From Streptomyces sp. S4.7 (GTDB lineage Bacteria; Actinomycetota; Actinomycetes; Streptomycetales; Streptomycetaceae): a stretch of DNA of 64,000 nucleotides. Every line of letters starts with the position of its first letter. Within the stretch, counting starts at the first letter, position 1. The stretch spans positions 2,418,001 through 2,482,000 of the forward strand of contig NZ_CP048397.1 of assembly GCF_010384365.1 (NCBI RefSeq), in the 5' to 3' direction. A model generated the notes under the pieces. That model was not told the origin of the DNA. It saw only the letters and a program-made list of their open reading frames with translations, and searched no databases. The translations under genes were made by a program, and so were the position numbers. Of the stretch, positions 36,068-44,883 are shown piece after piece.

Positions 36068-38203
36068 ATGACCACCAGGACGATCAGGACCCCCCAGCCC
36101 ATGACCAGCATGTTCGACACGGTCCTCGTCGCGAACCGCGGCGAGATCGCGGTGCGCGTCATCCGTACGCTGCGCGCGCTCGGCATCCGTTCCGTCGCGG
36201 TCTTCAGCGACGCCGACGCCGACGCCCGGCATGTACGTGAGGCGGACACCGCCGTACGGATCGGTCCGGCGCCCGCCTCCGAGAGCTATCTCGTGAGTGA
36301 CCGGCTGCTGGAGGCCGCGGCCCGGACCGGCGCCCAGGCGGTCCACCCCGGCTACGGCTTCCTCGCGGAGAACGCGGACTTCGCGCGGGCGTGCGCGGAC
36401 GCCGGTCTCGTCTTCATCGGCCCGACCGCCGACGCCATCTCACTGATGGGCGACAAGATCCGCGCCAAGGAGACCGTGGCGGCGGCCGGGGTGCCGGTGG
36501 TGCCCGGCTCCTCGGGCAGCGGACTGACCGACGACCAACTGGCCGACGCGGCCAGGGAGATCGGCATGCCGGTGCTGCTGAAGCCGTCGGCGGGCGGCGG
36601 CGGCAAGGGCATGCGGCTCACCCGCCTGGAGTCGGCCCTGCGCGACGAGATCGCGGCGGCCCGGCGCGAGGCCCGCGCCTCCTTCGGCGACGACACGCTC
36701 CTGGTCGAGCGGTGGATCGACCGGCCGCGCCACATCGAGATCCAGGTGCTGGCCGACGGGCACGGCAACGTGGTCCATCTCGGCGAGCGCGAGTGCTCGT
36801 TGCAGCGCCGCCACCAGAAGATCATCGAGGAGGCGCCGTCCGTCCTGCTGGACGACAAGACGCGGGCGGCGATGGGCGAGGCCGCGGTGCAGGCGGCGCG
36901 CTCCTGCGGCTACCGGGGCGCGGGGACGGTGGAGTTCATCGTGCCGGGCGAGGACCCGGCCTCGTACTTCTTCATGGAGATGAACACCCGTCTTCAGGTG
37001 GAGCATCCCGTCACCGAGCTGGTCACCGGTCTGGATCTGGTCGAGTGGCAACTGCGCGTCGCCGCCGGTGAGCGGCTTCCCTTCACCCAGGACGACATCA
37101 CCCTCACCGGGCACGCGATCGAGGCCCGGATCTGCGCCGAGGACCCCGCGCGCGGCTTTTTGCCGTCGGGCGGCCGCGTGCTGTCGCTGCAAGAGCCGCA
37201 GGGCGAGGGCGTGCGCACCGACTCCGGCCTGAGCGAGGGCACGGAGGTCGGGAGCCTGTACGACCCGATGCTCTCGAAGGTGATAGTGCACGCCCCGGAC
37301 CGCGCGACGGCGCTGCGCCGGCTGCGGGCGGCCCTGGCGGAGACGGTGACGCTGGGCGTCCCGACGAACGCCGGCTTCCTGCGGAGGCTGCTGGCCCACC
37401 CCGCCGTGGTGGCGGGCGAGCTGGACACGGGCCTGGTGGAGCGCGACGCGGACGCGCTGGTGGCGGCGGAGGTGCCGGCCGAGGTGTACGAAGCGGCGGC
37501 GGCCGTCCGGGAACACGCGCTGGCCCCCGCCCCTTCCCCGGAAGGCGGCTCCGGAGGCGGCTGGACCGATCCCTTCTCCGTACCGAACGGCTGGCGGATG
37601 GGCGGCATGGCCGTGCCGGTCGCCCACCATCTGCGGGTACCGGGACACGAGCCCGTCACCCACCGGCTGCTCGGCACCGGCCCGTCCCGTGTGGAGACCG
37701 ACCGGGTCACCGTCACCGTGGACGGGATGACGCACACCTTCCACCGGGCGGACGACTGGCTCGGCAGCAACGGCGACAGCTGGCACGTACAGGACCACGA
37801 TCCGGTGGAGGCGGCGCTGCTCGGAGCCGCCGGCGCGGGCGGCGTCGACGCGCTCACGGCCCCGATGCCCGGCACCGTCACGGTCGTGAAGGTGGCGGTC
37901 GGGGACGAAGTGGTGGCCGGTCAGGGCCTGTTGGTGGTCGAGGCGATGAAGATGGAGCACGTCGTCGCGGCCCCGCACGACGGCACGGTCACGGAGCTGG
38001 ACGTGACGGCGGGCTCCACCGTCGCCATGGACCAGGTACTGGCCGTGGTCGCCCCCGCCGCGGACCCGGCCTCCACCGACAGCGCCGCTGTCGACCCGGC
38101 CTCCACAGAAGGCACCGCCGTCATCTCCGCCGATGCCGACGCCTCCGCCGTCCCCGCCGCCGCTGCCGCCGCACCCCCCACGGTCCCCGAGGAGGAGAAA
38201 TGA
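36068..38203 (+). CDS. Methylcrotonyl-CoA carboxylase alpha subunit (biotin carboxylase + BCCP)
   Basis: 711 residues. The biotin carboxylase domain (about 15-460) has the ATP-grasp loop [29 protein letters not shown] and [18 protein letters not shown]-terminal biotinyl domain has Lys628 in [10 protein letters not shown]. The C-terminus is an unusual Ala/Ser/Asp-rich tail (repeats of DPAST) beyond the usual end. The start at 36068 is weakly supported; MTSMF or MFDTV a few codons on would suit the family equally. The stop overlaps the HMG-CoA lyase start (ATGA). Confidence 0.92.
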   Translation: MTTRTIRTPQPMTSMFDTVLVANRGEIAVRVIRTLRALGIRSVAVFSDADADARHVREADTAVRIGPAPASESYLVSDRLLEAAARTGAQAVHPGYGFLAENADFARACADAGLVFIGPTADAISLMGDKIRAKETVAAAGVPVVPGSSGSGLTDDQLADAAREIGMPVLLKPSAGGGGKGMRLTRLESALRDEIAAARREARASFGDDTLLVERWIDRPRHIEIQVLADGHGNVVHLGERECSLQRRHQKIIEEAPSVLLDDKTRAAMGEAAVQAARSCGYRGAGTVEFIVPGEDPASYFFMEMNTRLQVEHPVTELVTGLDLVEWQLRVAAGERLPFTQDDITLTGHAIEARICAEDPARGFLPSGGRVLSLQEPQGEGVRTDSGLSEGTEVGSLYDPMLSKVIVHAPDRATALRRLRAALAETVTLGVPTNAGFLRRLLAHPAVVAGELDTGLVERDADALVAAEVPAEVYEAAAAVREHALAPAPSPEGGSGGGWTDPFSVPNGWRMGGMAVPVAHHLRVPGHEPVTHRLLGTGPSRVETDRVTVTVDGMTHTFHRADDWLGSNGDSWHVQDHDPVEAALLGAAGAGGVDALTAPMPGTVTVVKVAVGDEVVAGQGLLVVEAMKMEHVVAAPHDGTVTELDVTAGSTVAMDQVLAVVAPAADPASTDSAAVDPASTEGTAVISADADASAVPAAAAAAPPTVPEEEK

Positions 38204-39135
38204 CGCTCCCCATGACCGTCATGGACGAGGGCCTGCCGACCCGGATCCGGATCCACGAGGTGGGCGCGCGCGACGGCCTCCAGAACGAGTCGGCGATCGT
38301 CCCGACCGAGATCAAGGCGGAGTTCATCCACCGCCTCGCCGCCGCCGGGCTCACCACCATCGAGGCGACCAGCTTCGTCCACCCCGACTGGGTGCCCCAA
38401 CTGGCCGACGCCGAGCGGCTGTTCCCGATGGTGCGTGATCTGGAGAACGTGCGGCTGCCCGCCCTCGTCCCGAACGACCGCGGTCTCGACCGGGCGCTGG
38501 CCCTCGGTGTCCGTCAGGTGGCCGTCTTCGCCAGCGCGACCGAGTCGTTCGCCAAGGCCAATCTGAACCGCACGCTGGACGAGTCGCTCGCCATGTTCGA
38601 GCCGGTCGTCGCCCGCGCCCGCGCCCAACGGCTCCATGTCCGGGGCTATCTGTCGATGTGCTTCGGCGACCCGTGGGAGGGCCCCGTCCCCGTCGGCCAG
38701 GTCGCCCGGCTCGTCAGGACCCTGGTCGACATGGGCTGCGACGAGGTGAGCCTCGGCGACACGATCGGTGTGGCCACCCCCGGCCATGTGCAGAGCCTGC
38801 TCGCCACCCTCATCGAGGAAGGCGTGCACCTGTCGAAGGTCGGCGTCCACTTCCACGACACGTACGGCCAGGCACTCGCCAACACCTTCGCCGCGCTCCA
38901 GCACGGAGTGACCACCGTGGACGCGTCGGCGGGCGGCCTCGGCGGCTGCCCCTACGCCAAGAGCGCCACCGGGAACCTCGCCACCGAAGACCTCCTGTGG
39001 ATGTTGCAGGGCCTCGGTATCGACACCGGGGTCGACCTCGGCCTCCTCACCGCCACCAGCGTGTGGATGGCCGAACAGCTGGGGCGACCCAGCCCCTCCC
39101 GCACCGTCAGCGCCCTCTCCCACAAGGAGTCCTAG
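38200..39135 (+). CDS. Hydroxymethylglutaryl-CoA lyase
   Basis: 311 residues, TIM barrel of the DRE-metallolyase family. Start motif [14 protein letters not shown] (metal and catalytic Asp), [18 protein letters not shown] (metal His pair), and the signature [23 protein letters not shown] with its catalytic cysteine. Cleaves HMG-CoA to acetoacetate and acetyl-CoA, the last step of leucine degradation. Coupled to the alpha subunit by a four-base overlap. Confidence 0.94.
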   Translation: MTLPMTVMDEGLPTRIRIHEVGARDGLQNESAIVPTEIKAEFIHRLAAAGLTTIEATSFVHPDWVPQLADAERLFPMVRDLENVRLPALVPNDRGLDRALALGVRQVAVFASATESFAKANLNRTLDESLAMFEPVVARARAQRLHVRGYLSMCFGDPWEGPVPVGQVARLVRTLVDMGCDEVSLGDTIGVATPGHVQSLLATLIEEGVHLSKVGVHFHDTYGQALANTFAALQHGVTTVDASAGGLGGCPYAKSATGNLATEDLLWMLQGLGIDTGVDLGLLTATSVWMAEQLGRPSPSRTVSALSHKES

Positions 39136-39137
39136 CC

Positions 39138-40292
39138 ATGTCCCTGGACCACCGGCTCTCACCCGAGCACGAGGAACTGCGCCGTACCGTCGAGGCGTTC
39201 GCCCAGGACGTCGTCGCGCCCAAGATCGGCGACTTCTACGAGCGGCACGAGTTCCCGTACGAGATCGTGCGCGAGATGGGCCGGATGGGCCTGTTCGGCC
39301 TGCCCTTCCCGGAGGAGTACGGCGGCATGGGCGGCGACTACATGGCGCTCGGCATCGCCCTGGAGGAGCTGGCCCGGGTCGACTCCTCGGTGGCCATCAC
39401 CCTTGAGGCGGGCGTCTCGCTCGGCGCGATGCCGCTGCACCTCTTCGGTACGCAGGAGCAGAAGCGCCAGTGGCTGCCGCGCCTGTGCTCGGGCGAGGTC
39501 CTCGGCGCCTTCGGACTGACCGAGCCCGAGGCCGGCTCGGACGCGGGCGGCACCCGCACCACGGCCGTCCGGGACGGCGACGAGTGGGTCATCAACGGCT
39601 CGAAGTGCTTCATCACCAACTCGGGCACGGACATCACCGGACTGGTCACGGTCACGGCCGTCACCGGCCGCAAGGAGGACGGCAGGCCGGAGATCTCCTC
39701 GATCATCGTCCCGTCCGGCACCCCCGGCTTCACGGTCGCCGCCCCGTACTCGAAGGTCGGCTGGAACGCGTCGGACACCCGTGAACTGTCCTTCTCCGAC
39801 GTCCGGGTGCCGCTGACGAACCTGGTCGGCGCGGAGGGCCGCGGGTACGCCCAGTTCCTCCGCATCCTGGACGAGGGCCGCATCGCGATCTCCGCGCTGG
39901 CGACGGGTCTGGCGCAGGGCTGTGTGGACGAGTCGGTGAAGTACGCGAAGGAGCGCCACGCCTTCGGCCGCCCGATCGGCGCGAACCAGGCCATCCAGTT
40001 CAAGATCGCCGACATGGAGATGCGTGCCCACCTGGCCCGCCTCGGCTGGCGCGACGCGGCTTCCCGGCTGGTCCACGGCGAGCCTTTCAAGAAGGAGGCG
40101 GCGCTGGCGAAGCTCTACTCCTCGACGGTGGCGGTGGACAACGCCCGCGAAGCCACCCAGATCCACGGCGGCTACGGCTTCATGAACGAGTACCCGGTGG
40201 CCAGGATGTGGCGCGACTCCAAGATCCTGGAGATCGGCGAGGGCACGAGCGAGGTCCAGCGGATGCTGATCGCCCGGGAGTTGGGGCTGTAG
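39138..40292 (+). CDS. acdH: Isovaleryl-CoA-type acyl-CoA dehydrogenase
   Basis: 384 residues. Flavin motifs AFGLTEPEAGSDAGGTRTTAV and CFITNSGTDITGLVTV; the catalytic Glu is likely within the LARIDE-type stretch, and the C-terminal QIHGGYGFMNEYPVARMWRDSKILEIGEGTSEVQRMLIARELGL fits branched-chain acyl-CoA dehydrogenases. AAGGAG is well placed before the ATG. Last gene of the leucine operon, oxidising isovaleryl-CoA to methylcrotonyl-CoA, the substrate of the carboxylase. The symbol follows the S. coelicolor gene in this position. Confidence 0.9.
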   Translation: MSLDHRLSPEHEELRRTVEAFAQDVVAPKIGDFYERHEFPYEIVREMGRMGLFGLPFPEEYGGMGGDYMALGIALEELARVDSSVAITLEAGVSLGAMPLHLFGTQEQKRQWLPRLCSGEVLGAFGLTEPEAGSDAGGTRTTAVRDGDEWVINGSKCFITNSGTDITGLVTVTAVTGRKEDGRPEISSIIVPSGTPGFTVAAPYSKVGWNASDTRELSFSDVRVPLTNLVGAEGRGYAQFLRILDEGRIAISALATGLAQGCVDESVKYAKERHAFGRPIGANQAIQFKIADMEMRAHLARLGWRDAASRLVHGEPFKKEAALAKLYSSTVAVDNAREATQIHGGYGFMNEYPVARMWRDSKILEIGEGTSEVQRMLIARELGL

Positions 40293-40398
40293 GGGGCGAT
40301 CGGCGCGACGGTCCGGCCGGGGGACGTGGCCCCGGCCGGCTCCGGCGGATCGATCCCACCGGACACCTCGAACACCGCTCCTGTGATGTGCTGCGCCC

Positions 40399-40866
40399 AT
40401 GAACGGCGCTCTCTCGACACTTGTGGCTGTCCTCGGCACCCTTCTGGGCGTGGTCGTCACTCACATATTCCAACGCGATTCATCGAAACGGGCGGAGAGT
40501 TTCACGCTCGGCCAGCAGCTCCGCTCGGAGCGGCTGGCCGTCTACAGCGACTTCGCGGGGGCCGTTACGGAGCTTCGCCGAGGCCAGCAGGATCGCTGGC
40601 ACAGGAAGCGCGAAGACCCCGAGAGCCCTGCCCACTTCGAGGCACGCACCGAGTCCTACCGCCTCCGCGGAGTGGCTCTGCACGCCCTGTTCCGGGTGCA
40701 GCTCATAGCCAGTTGCCCCGAGGTGGTCGACGCCGCGAGGGCCGCGTACGAGAAGGCGTCCTCCATCCCCCAGGCCACTGACCGCCAGGAGCTGAGCACC
40801 AACGGCGAGCAGGCGAGAGAGCGTTTGGAACGCTTCATCGTCCTGGCCTCCACCGACCTCCGGTGA
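40399..40866 (+). CDS. Hypothetical membrane-anchored protein
   Basis: 155 residues. One N-terminal transmembrane helix (LSTLVAVLGTLLGVVVTHIF, residues 5-24), then a soluble, mostly helical, charged domain (SERLAVYSDFAGAVTELRRGQQDRWHRKREDPES). This layout is common in unannotated Streptomyces proteins. No family or role assigned. Start ATG supported by the membrane anchor. Confidence 0.7.
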   Translation: MNGALSTLVAVLGTLLGVVVTHIFQRDSSKRAESFTLGQQLRSERLAVYSDFAGAVTELRRGQQDRWHRKREDPESPAHFEARTESYRLRGVALHALFRVQLIASCPEVVDAARAAYEKASSIPQATDRQELSTNGEQARERLERFIVLASTDLR

Positions 40867-40930
40867 AGCCCTGGGACGCCCGCCGTCGAAAACCGCACCG
40901 CCGGGCCGACGACTTGCCCGAACGTTGACG

Positions 40931-41296
40931 TCACCCCGCCCCGCCGCGGTGCTCCAGCACGTTCACGACCCGGCCGCCCGGATCGCGTACGAAGAAGCGG
41001 CGCACTCCCCACTCCTCGTCGCGCAGCGTGTGGACGATCTCCGCGCCGCTCGCGCGCACGGCGGCGTACGCCGCGTCCACATCGTCCACCTCGACGCTCA
41101 TGTCGGGGACGACCGGCCCCGTCGCGTCCTCCGTCAGGAAGCTGACCTGGGCGGTGGGGGCGGACGGTGAGGCGAGGGTCATGATCCAGCCCTGGTTCAT
41201 GACCTCCTCGAAGCCGAGCAGACCGTAGAACTCCCGGCTCCGGGCCAGCCCTTCGGGCTGCGTCTGGATGTTGGGCACGACGCGGCGGATCGACAT
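40931..41296 (-). CDS. VOC family (glyoxalase/bleomycin resistance-like) protein
   Basis: 121 residues, two beta-alpha-beta-beta-beta modules of the vicinal oxygen chelate fold (SREFYGLLGFEEVMNQGWIMTLAS, DDVDAAYAAVRASGAEIVHTLRDEEWGVRRFFVRDPGGRVVNVLEH). The final Glu is a typical metal ligand. Could be a lyase, dioxygenase-like or drug-binding protein. Divergent from desE; not obviously linked to iron. Confidence 0.85.
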   Translation of the reverse strand: MSIRRVVPNIQTQPEGLARSREFYGLLGFEEVMNQGWIMTLASPSAPTAQVSFLTEDATGPVVPDMSVEVDDVDAAYAAVRASGAEIVHTLRDEEWGVRRFFVRDPGGRVVNVLEHRGGAG

Positions 41297-41377
41297 CGCT
41301 GACTCCTGGGGAGAGGCGGGACCAGTCCCCCCACTGTGCCCCGGACCTCGGACACCCGCCCCGTACGCAGAGGTAAG

Positions 41378-41396
41378 GAAGGTTAGGCTAACCTGT
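41378..41396. promoter_or_regulatory. Iron box (DmdR1/IdeR-type)
   Basis: The 15-base core AGGTTAGGCTAACCT (41380-41394) is a perfect match to the actinobacterial iron-box centre; only the outermost bases of the 19-base site differ. Lies 51 bases upstream of desE, as expected for iron repression of ferrioxamine uptake. Confidence 0.9.
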
Positions 41397-41446
41397 CTGA
41401 ACTACCCATCGGCCGGTCCTCGGCGTGTACGGAAGCGGACATCGAC

Positions 41447-42472
41447 ATGCGCAACGCCCTTCATTCGCCCCTCAGCCGTCGCGGCGTGCTCGCCGTCGGC
41501 GGTGCCGTCGGTCTCGGCGTCGCGCTCGCCGCCTGCGGGAGCGGTGACGACAAGAGTACGGACGCGGGCGGCGACGCGAAGTCGGGTCCCTGGTCCTTCA
41601 AGGACGACCGCGGCGAGACGGCCGAAGCCGGCAGCGTCCCGAAGAACATCGTCGCCTTCACCGGCACCGCCGCCGCGCTCCACGACTACGGGATCGAGGT
41701 CAAGGGCGTCTTCGGGCCGACCACCACCAAGGGCGGCGAGCCGGACATCCAGGCGGGCGACCTCGATGTCACGAAGGTCGAGATACTCGGCAACGTCTGG
41801 GGCGAGTTCAACGTCGAGAAGTACGCGGCGCTCGCCCCGGACCTGCTCGTCACCGCCCAGTGGGTCGAGGGTGAACTCTGGTACGTCCCCGAGCAGTCCA
41901 AGGACAAGATCCTCAAGCTGGCTCCGAGCGTCGCGCTCCTCGCGGCGGAGACCACCGTCCCCAAGGCGATCCAGCGCCACGCGGACCTCGCCGAGTCCCT
42001 GGGCGCGGACCTCAAGGCCAAGAAGGTGACCGACGCCAAGGCCCGGTTCGAGAAGGCCGCGGGCCGGCTGCGGGCGGCCGCGAAGTCCAAGCCGGACGTC
42101 AGGATCATGATCGGCTCGGCCAGCCAGGACCTGTTCTACGTCTCCCTCGCCAAGATGTCCGCCGACACCCTCTACCTCCAGGAGCTGGGGGTGAGGTTCG
42201 TCGAGCCGAAGGTGAACGCGCAGGGCTTCTTCGAGGAGTTGAGCTGGGAGAACGTCGACAAGTACCCGGCCGACATCATCATGATGGACAACCGTTCCTC
42301 CGCTCTCCAGCCCGAGGCCCTGACGTCCAAGCCGACCTGGGCGCGGCTGGCCGCGGTCAAGGCGGGCCAGGTGATCCCCCGCGTGACCGAGCCCATCTAC
42401 TCGTACGACAAGTGCGCGCCGATCCTGGAAGACCTCGCCGACGCCATCGAGAAGGCCAGGAAGGTCGCCTGA
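41447..42472 (+). CDS. desE: Ferrioxamine-binding lipoprotein receptor DesE
   Basis: 341 residues. Twin-arginine signal (LSRRGVLAVGG, Arg11-Arg12) with lipobox ending at Cys30 (ALAAC). Class III siderophore-binding fold: a long rigid helix region joining two lobes, with VEILGNVWGEFNVEKYAALAPDLLVTAQWVEGELWYVPEQ and the KYPADIIMMDNRSSAL segment. Binds ferrioxamine-type siderophores at the cell surface for ABC import. An iron box sits upstream and desF starts three bases after its stop. The usual biosynthetic genes are missing downstream. Confidence 0.92.
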   Translation: MRNALHSPLSRRGVLAVGGAVGLGVALAACGSGDDKSTDAGGDAKSGPWSFKDDRGETAEAGSVPKNIVAFTGTAAALHDYGIEVKGVFGPTTTKGGEPDIQAGDLDVTKVEILGNVWGEFNVEKYAALAPDLLVTAQWVEGELWYVPEQSKDKILKLAPSVALLAAETTVPKAIQRHADLAESLGADLKAKKVTDAKARFEKAAGRLRAAAKSKPDVRIMIGSASQDLFYVSLAKMSADTLYLQELGVRFVEPKVNAQGFFEELSWENVDKYPADIIMMDNRSSALQPEALTSKPTWARLAAVKAGQVIPRVTEPIYSYDKCAPILEDLADAIEKARKVA

Positions 42473-42475
42473 CCC

Positions 42476-43381
42476 ATGACGACCGCGACGCCGCGCACGA
42501 ACGCGACACCCGCGACGCCCGCGACGGCGGCCGGCACCGCCCCGTTCCGCTTCTTCGCCCTTCAGGTCGTACGGACCCGTCGTCTCGGCCCGTCCCTGGT
42601 CCGCGTCACGTTCGGCGGCGACACGAGCCCCGGCAACGCGACGGGCGGCGCGGGGCTCACGGGCTTCGCTGCCGGCGGGCGCGACCAGAGCCTGTCCCTC
42701 TTCCTGCCGAGGCCGGGGCAGCGGGCGCCGATGGTCCCGGTGGAGGAGGGCGAGGGCTGGTGGGCGGCCTGGCGGGCGCTGCCCGAGGACGTGCGGGCCG
42801 TGATGCGCTCGTACACGGCGCGCGAACAGCGCCACGACCCGGACGAGCTGGACATCGACTTCGCCCTGCACCCCGACGGCGGACCGGCCTGCCGCTGGGC
42901 GGACGACGCGGCGCCCGGTGACCGCGTGCTCGTCCTCGGGCCGGCGGTCGCGGACAACACCGCGGTGCGCTTCCGGCCCCCGGCCGGTACGGACTCCGTG
43001 CTGATCTGGGCCGACGAGACGTCCCTGCCCGCGGCCGCCGCCATCCTGGAGTGGCTGCCCGCCGGGACGAAGGCGCGGGTCTGGTTCGACGTGCCGTACG
43101 CCGCCGACCGCATGGAGCTGCCGACGGCGGCCGACGCGACCGTCCACTGGCTGGCGCGCGACGAGGACGCTCCCTCGGCCCTGGACGCGGTACGCGCCGC
43201 CGAACTGCCCGGCGCCTCGCCGTACGCGTGGGTCGCGGGCGAGGCGGGGACGGTGAAGGAGCTTCGGCGCCATCTCGTACGGGAGCGGCGACTGAACCGC
43301 CGGCACGTCACGTTCGTGGGCTACTGGCGCCGGGGTCTGAGCGAGGAGCAGTTGCGGGAGGAGGCGGCGAAGGGCGGCTAG
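42476..43381 (+). CDS. desF: Siderophore-interacting ferric reductase DesF
   Basis: 301 residues, siderophore-interacting protein family: a flavin-binding beta-barrel N-terminal half (RTRRLGPSLVRVTFGGDT), an NAD(P)H-type half and the C-terminal signature GEAGTVKELRRHLVRERRLNRRHVTFVGYWRRG. Releases iron from imported ferrisiderophores in the cytosol. Its TAG stop forms part of the CTAG that begins a MITE fragment, so the element abuts the gene exactly. In Streptomyces the next genes should be desABCD; they are not here. Confidence 0.9.
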   Translation: MTTATPRTNATPATPATAAGTAPFRFFALQVVRTRRLGPSLVRVTFGGDTSPGNATGGAGLTGFAAGGRDQSLSLFLPRPGQRAPMVPVEEGEGWWAAWRALPEDVRAVMRSYTAREQRHDPDELDIDFALHPDGGPACRWADDAAPGDRVLVLGPAVADNTAVRFRPPAGTDSVLIWADETSLPAAAAILEWLPAGTKARVWFDVPYAADRMELPTAADATVHWLARDEDAPSALDAVRAAELPGASPYAWVAGEAGTVKELRRHLVRERRLNRRHVTFVGYWRRGLSEEQLREEAAKGG

Positions 43382-43472
43382 CGTCTGTCGTTCGGATCAG
43401 GCCGGATCAGGGCACGCACCGGACGCCGTGAGCCCCGCCCTGCGGGCGGACGACGCCAGTTCGAAGACAGGA
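43378..43472. mobile_element. Chimeric MITE fragment at the desF 3' end
   Basis: The left 35 bases (CTAGCGTCTGTCGTTCGGATC...) match the left end of the element at 50112 with two differences. The right 45 bases (43428-43472) are identical to the reverse complement of 60146-60190 in the element at 60142. It thus joins one terminus of each subtype and begins at the desF stop codon. Confidence 0.8.
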
Positions 43473-43519
43473 AACCAGCTCCTGTCCGCGTGCCGTGCGT
43501 ACGGTGCGTACGGCCGCCG

Positions 43520-44206
43520 TCAGGCAGCGGCCTCCATCACCGGGGCCGGAACCGGGGCCGGGGGCGTCGCGGTGTGGCCGCCCGCGGTCAGCCACGCGGT
43601 GGTCACCGCGGCGTGGGCCTGAGCCGTCGCGGCCGGCAGATCGCCCGTCAGCCGCACCGGGGCGCCGATGTGCACACGAAGCTCCGGGCGGCGCAGCGGC
43701 GCGCGCGCCAGTCTCGTGAACTGCCCCGGCCCGCTGCCCGACATGACGCTCCGGGCTCCCCTCTGCCCGAGAGGCACGACCGGTGCGCCGGTGGCGGCGA
43801 CGAGGCGGGCGAGGCCGCTGCGGAACGGGTGGGGAGCTGTCTCGGTGGCGCTCTCGAAGTCCGGTATGCCGCCCTCGCCGTAGATGACGACGAGCCGGCC
43901 ACGCGCGAGCGCCGCTGCGGCGTCTTCGAGGCAGGCGGCGGCCCGCGGGTCGGCGCGGCGGACGGGGATGTGCCCGTCGTGGGCGAGCGCCCGCCCGAGG
44001 AGCGGCACGCGCCACAGGCCGGCGGCCGCCATCACGACCGGCTCCACGCCCAGCCGGTGCAGCGCGGCGAGCACGATCGCCGGGTCGCTGAGCGAGGTGT
44101 GGTTCGCGGCGACGACGCTCCCGGGCGCCAGTTCGGCGGCCCCGTCCAGCGTGACCGTGAGACGGCCGAAGAACGGCACCAGTGCGGCGGCCGTGCGGCT
44201 GAGCAT
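43520..44206 (-). CDS. 1-acylglycerol-3-phosphate acyltransferase-like protein (PlsC family)
   Basis: 228 residues. The PlsC NHTSLSD motif (HX4D, His36 to Asp41) is present, and a looser YGEGGIPDFESA replaces the usual FPEGTRS; the body ends with RPELRVHIGAPVRLTG. ATG 44206 has GGAGG six bases upstream; an in-frame ATG 60 bases further upstream lacks a site. Transfers acyl chains in phospholipid or glycolipid synthesis. It lies within the segment that replaces desABCD, in the opposite direction. The Ala/Pro-rich C-terminus is dispensable-looking. Confidence 0.85.
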   Translation of the reverse strand: MLSRTAAALVPFFGRLTVTLDGAAELAPGSVVAANHTSLSDPAIVLAALHRLGVEPVVMAAAGLWRVPLLGRALAHDGHIPVRRADPRAAACLEDAAAALARGRLVVIYGEGGIPDFESATETAPHPFRSGLARLVAATGAPVVPLGQRGARSVMSGSGPGQFTRLARAPLRRPELRVHIGAPVRLTGDLPAATAQAHAAVTTAWLTAGGHTATPPAPVPAPVMEAAA

Positions 44207-44360
44207 GAGGGGCCTCCGGGGCTCCGGGACGGACGGGGTTCGTGGACGGCGTGTGGTGGTTCTCATGGTCGCCGGGAGCGCGGGCGGCGGCGTGAGTACG
44301 CGTACTCAACCGCGCGACGGGCCCTGAGGTACGGCCAACCCGCCCACCACACGCCCGCGT

Positions 44361-44660
44361 TCAGGCTTCGTCCGGGTAGCCCCACTCCACATCGATCGCG
44401 GCCGACGGCACGACGTCGTGGACCGCCGCCGTCACGTCGCGCTCGAAGGCGGTGCTCCACACCCCGAACCCCCGGACGCTCAACGGCCACCTGCCCGTTG
44501 TCACCTTCACCGATATCGGTTCCCGGAACTTCCGGAGCCGCACGTCCCGGTCGATCGAGTGCTCCCGCAGAACCTCGGCCAGCGCCGTCTTGACGGTCTC
44601 GGCCTGTTCGATGGATTCGAGCTTGTCGACGCGGAGTGCGAGATGAACGTTCACAGACAT
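44361..44660 (-). CDS. Conserved hypothetical protein, 99 residues
   Basis: Small alpha/beta protein (MSVNVHLALRVDKLESIEQAETVKTALAEVLREHS, then VTTGRWPLSVRGFGVWSTAFERDVTAAVHDVVPSAAIDVEWGYPDEA). No motif recognised. ATG 44660 is chosen because conserved-looking sequence starts there; the ribosome site is weak. Sits upstream of the acyltransferase on the same strand, within the MITE-bordered segment. The gap between the two genes is 154 bases. Confidence 0.65.
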   Translation of the reverse strand: MSVNVHLALRVDKLESIEQAETVKTALAEVLREHSIDRDVRLRKFREPISVKVTTGRWPLSVRGFGVWSTAFERDVTAAVHDVVPSAAIDVEWGYPDEA

Positions 44661-44797
44661 GCGCCGCACCCTATCGAGCCCTGCCACGACGGCTGTCGCA
44701 CGGGCCGGACGCCGCCTTCGCCACCACGGCCTCGTCGCTGACGCGGCGGCCGGACCGCGCGCTTCGCTCCAAGCGCCGCCGTCCCGATCCGAGACCG

Positions 44798-44833
44798 GCG
44801 GGCGCCCGTGCACGGTCTCGCACGGGCGCCCGC
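44798..44833 (-). terminator. Strong hairpin terminator after the hexosaminidase gene
   Basis: Perfect 14-base stem (gcgggcgcccgtgc / gcacgggcgcccgc) with an 8-base loop. It sits 50 bases past the hexosaminidase stop, immediately beyond the MITE end, and can stop transcription in both directions. Confidence 0.8.
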
Positions 44834-44836
44834 CCC

Positions 44837-44864
44837 CTAGGTCCTGTCTTCGAACCGGCGTCCG
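44837..44864. mobile_element. MITE terminal fragment upstream junction of hexosaminidase
   Basis: CTAGGTCCTGTCTTCGAACCGGCGTCCG: combines the GGTCCTGTCTTCGAA end of the 60 kb element with CCGGCGTCCG of its other end. Only one terminus is present. With the 43378 fragment it brackets the acyltransferase/small-gene segment. Confidence 0.7.
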
Positions 44865-44883
44865 TCCGGACGGACGGACCCGT

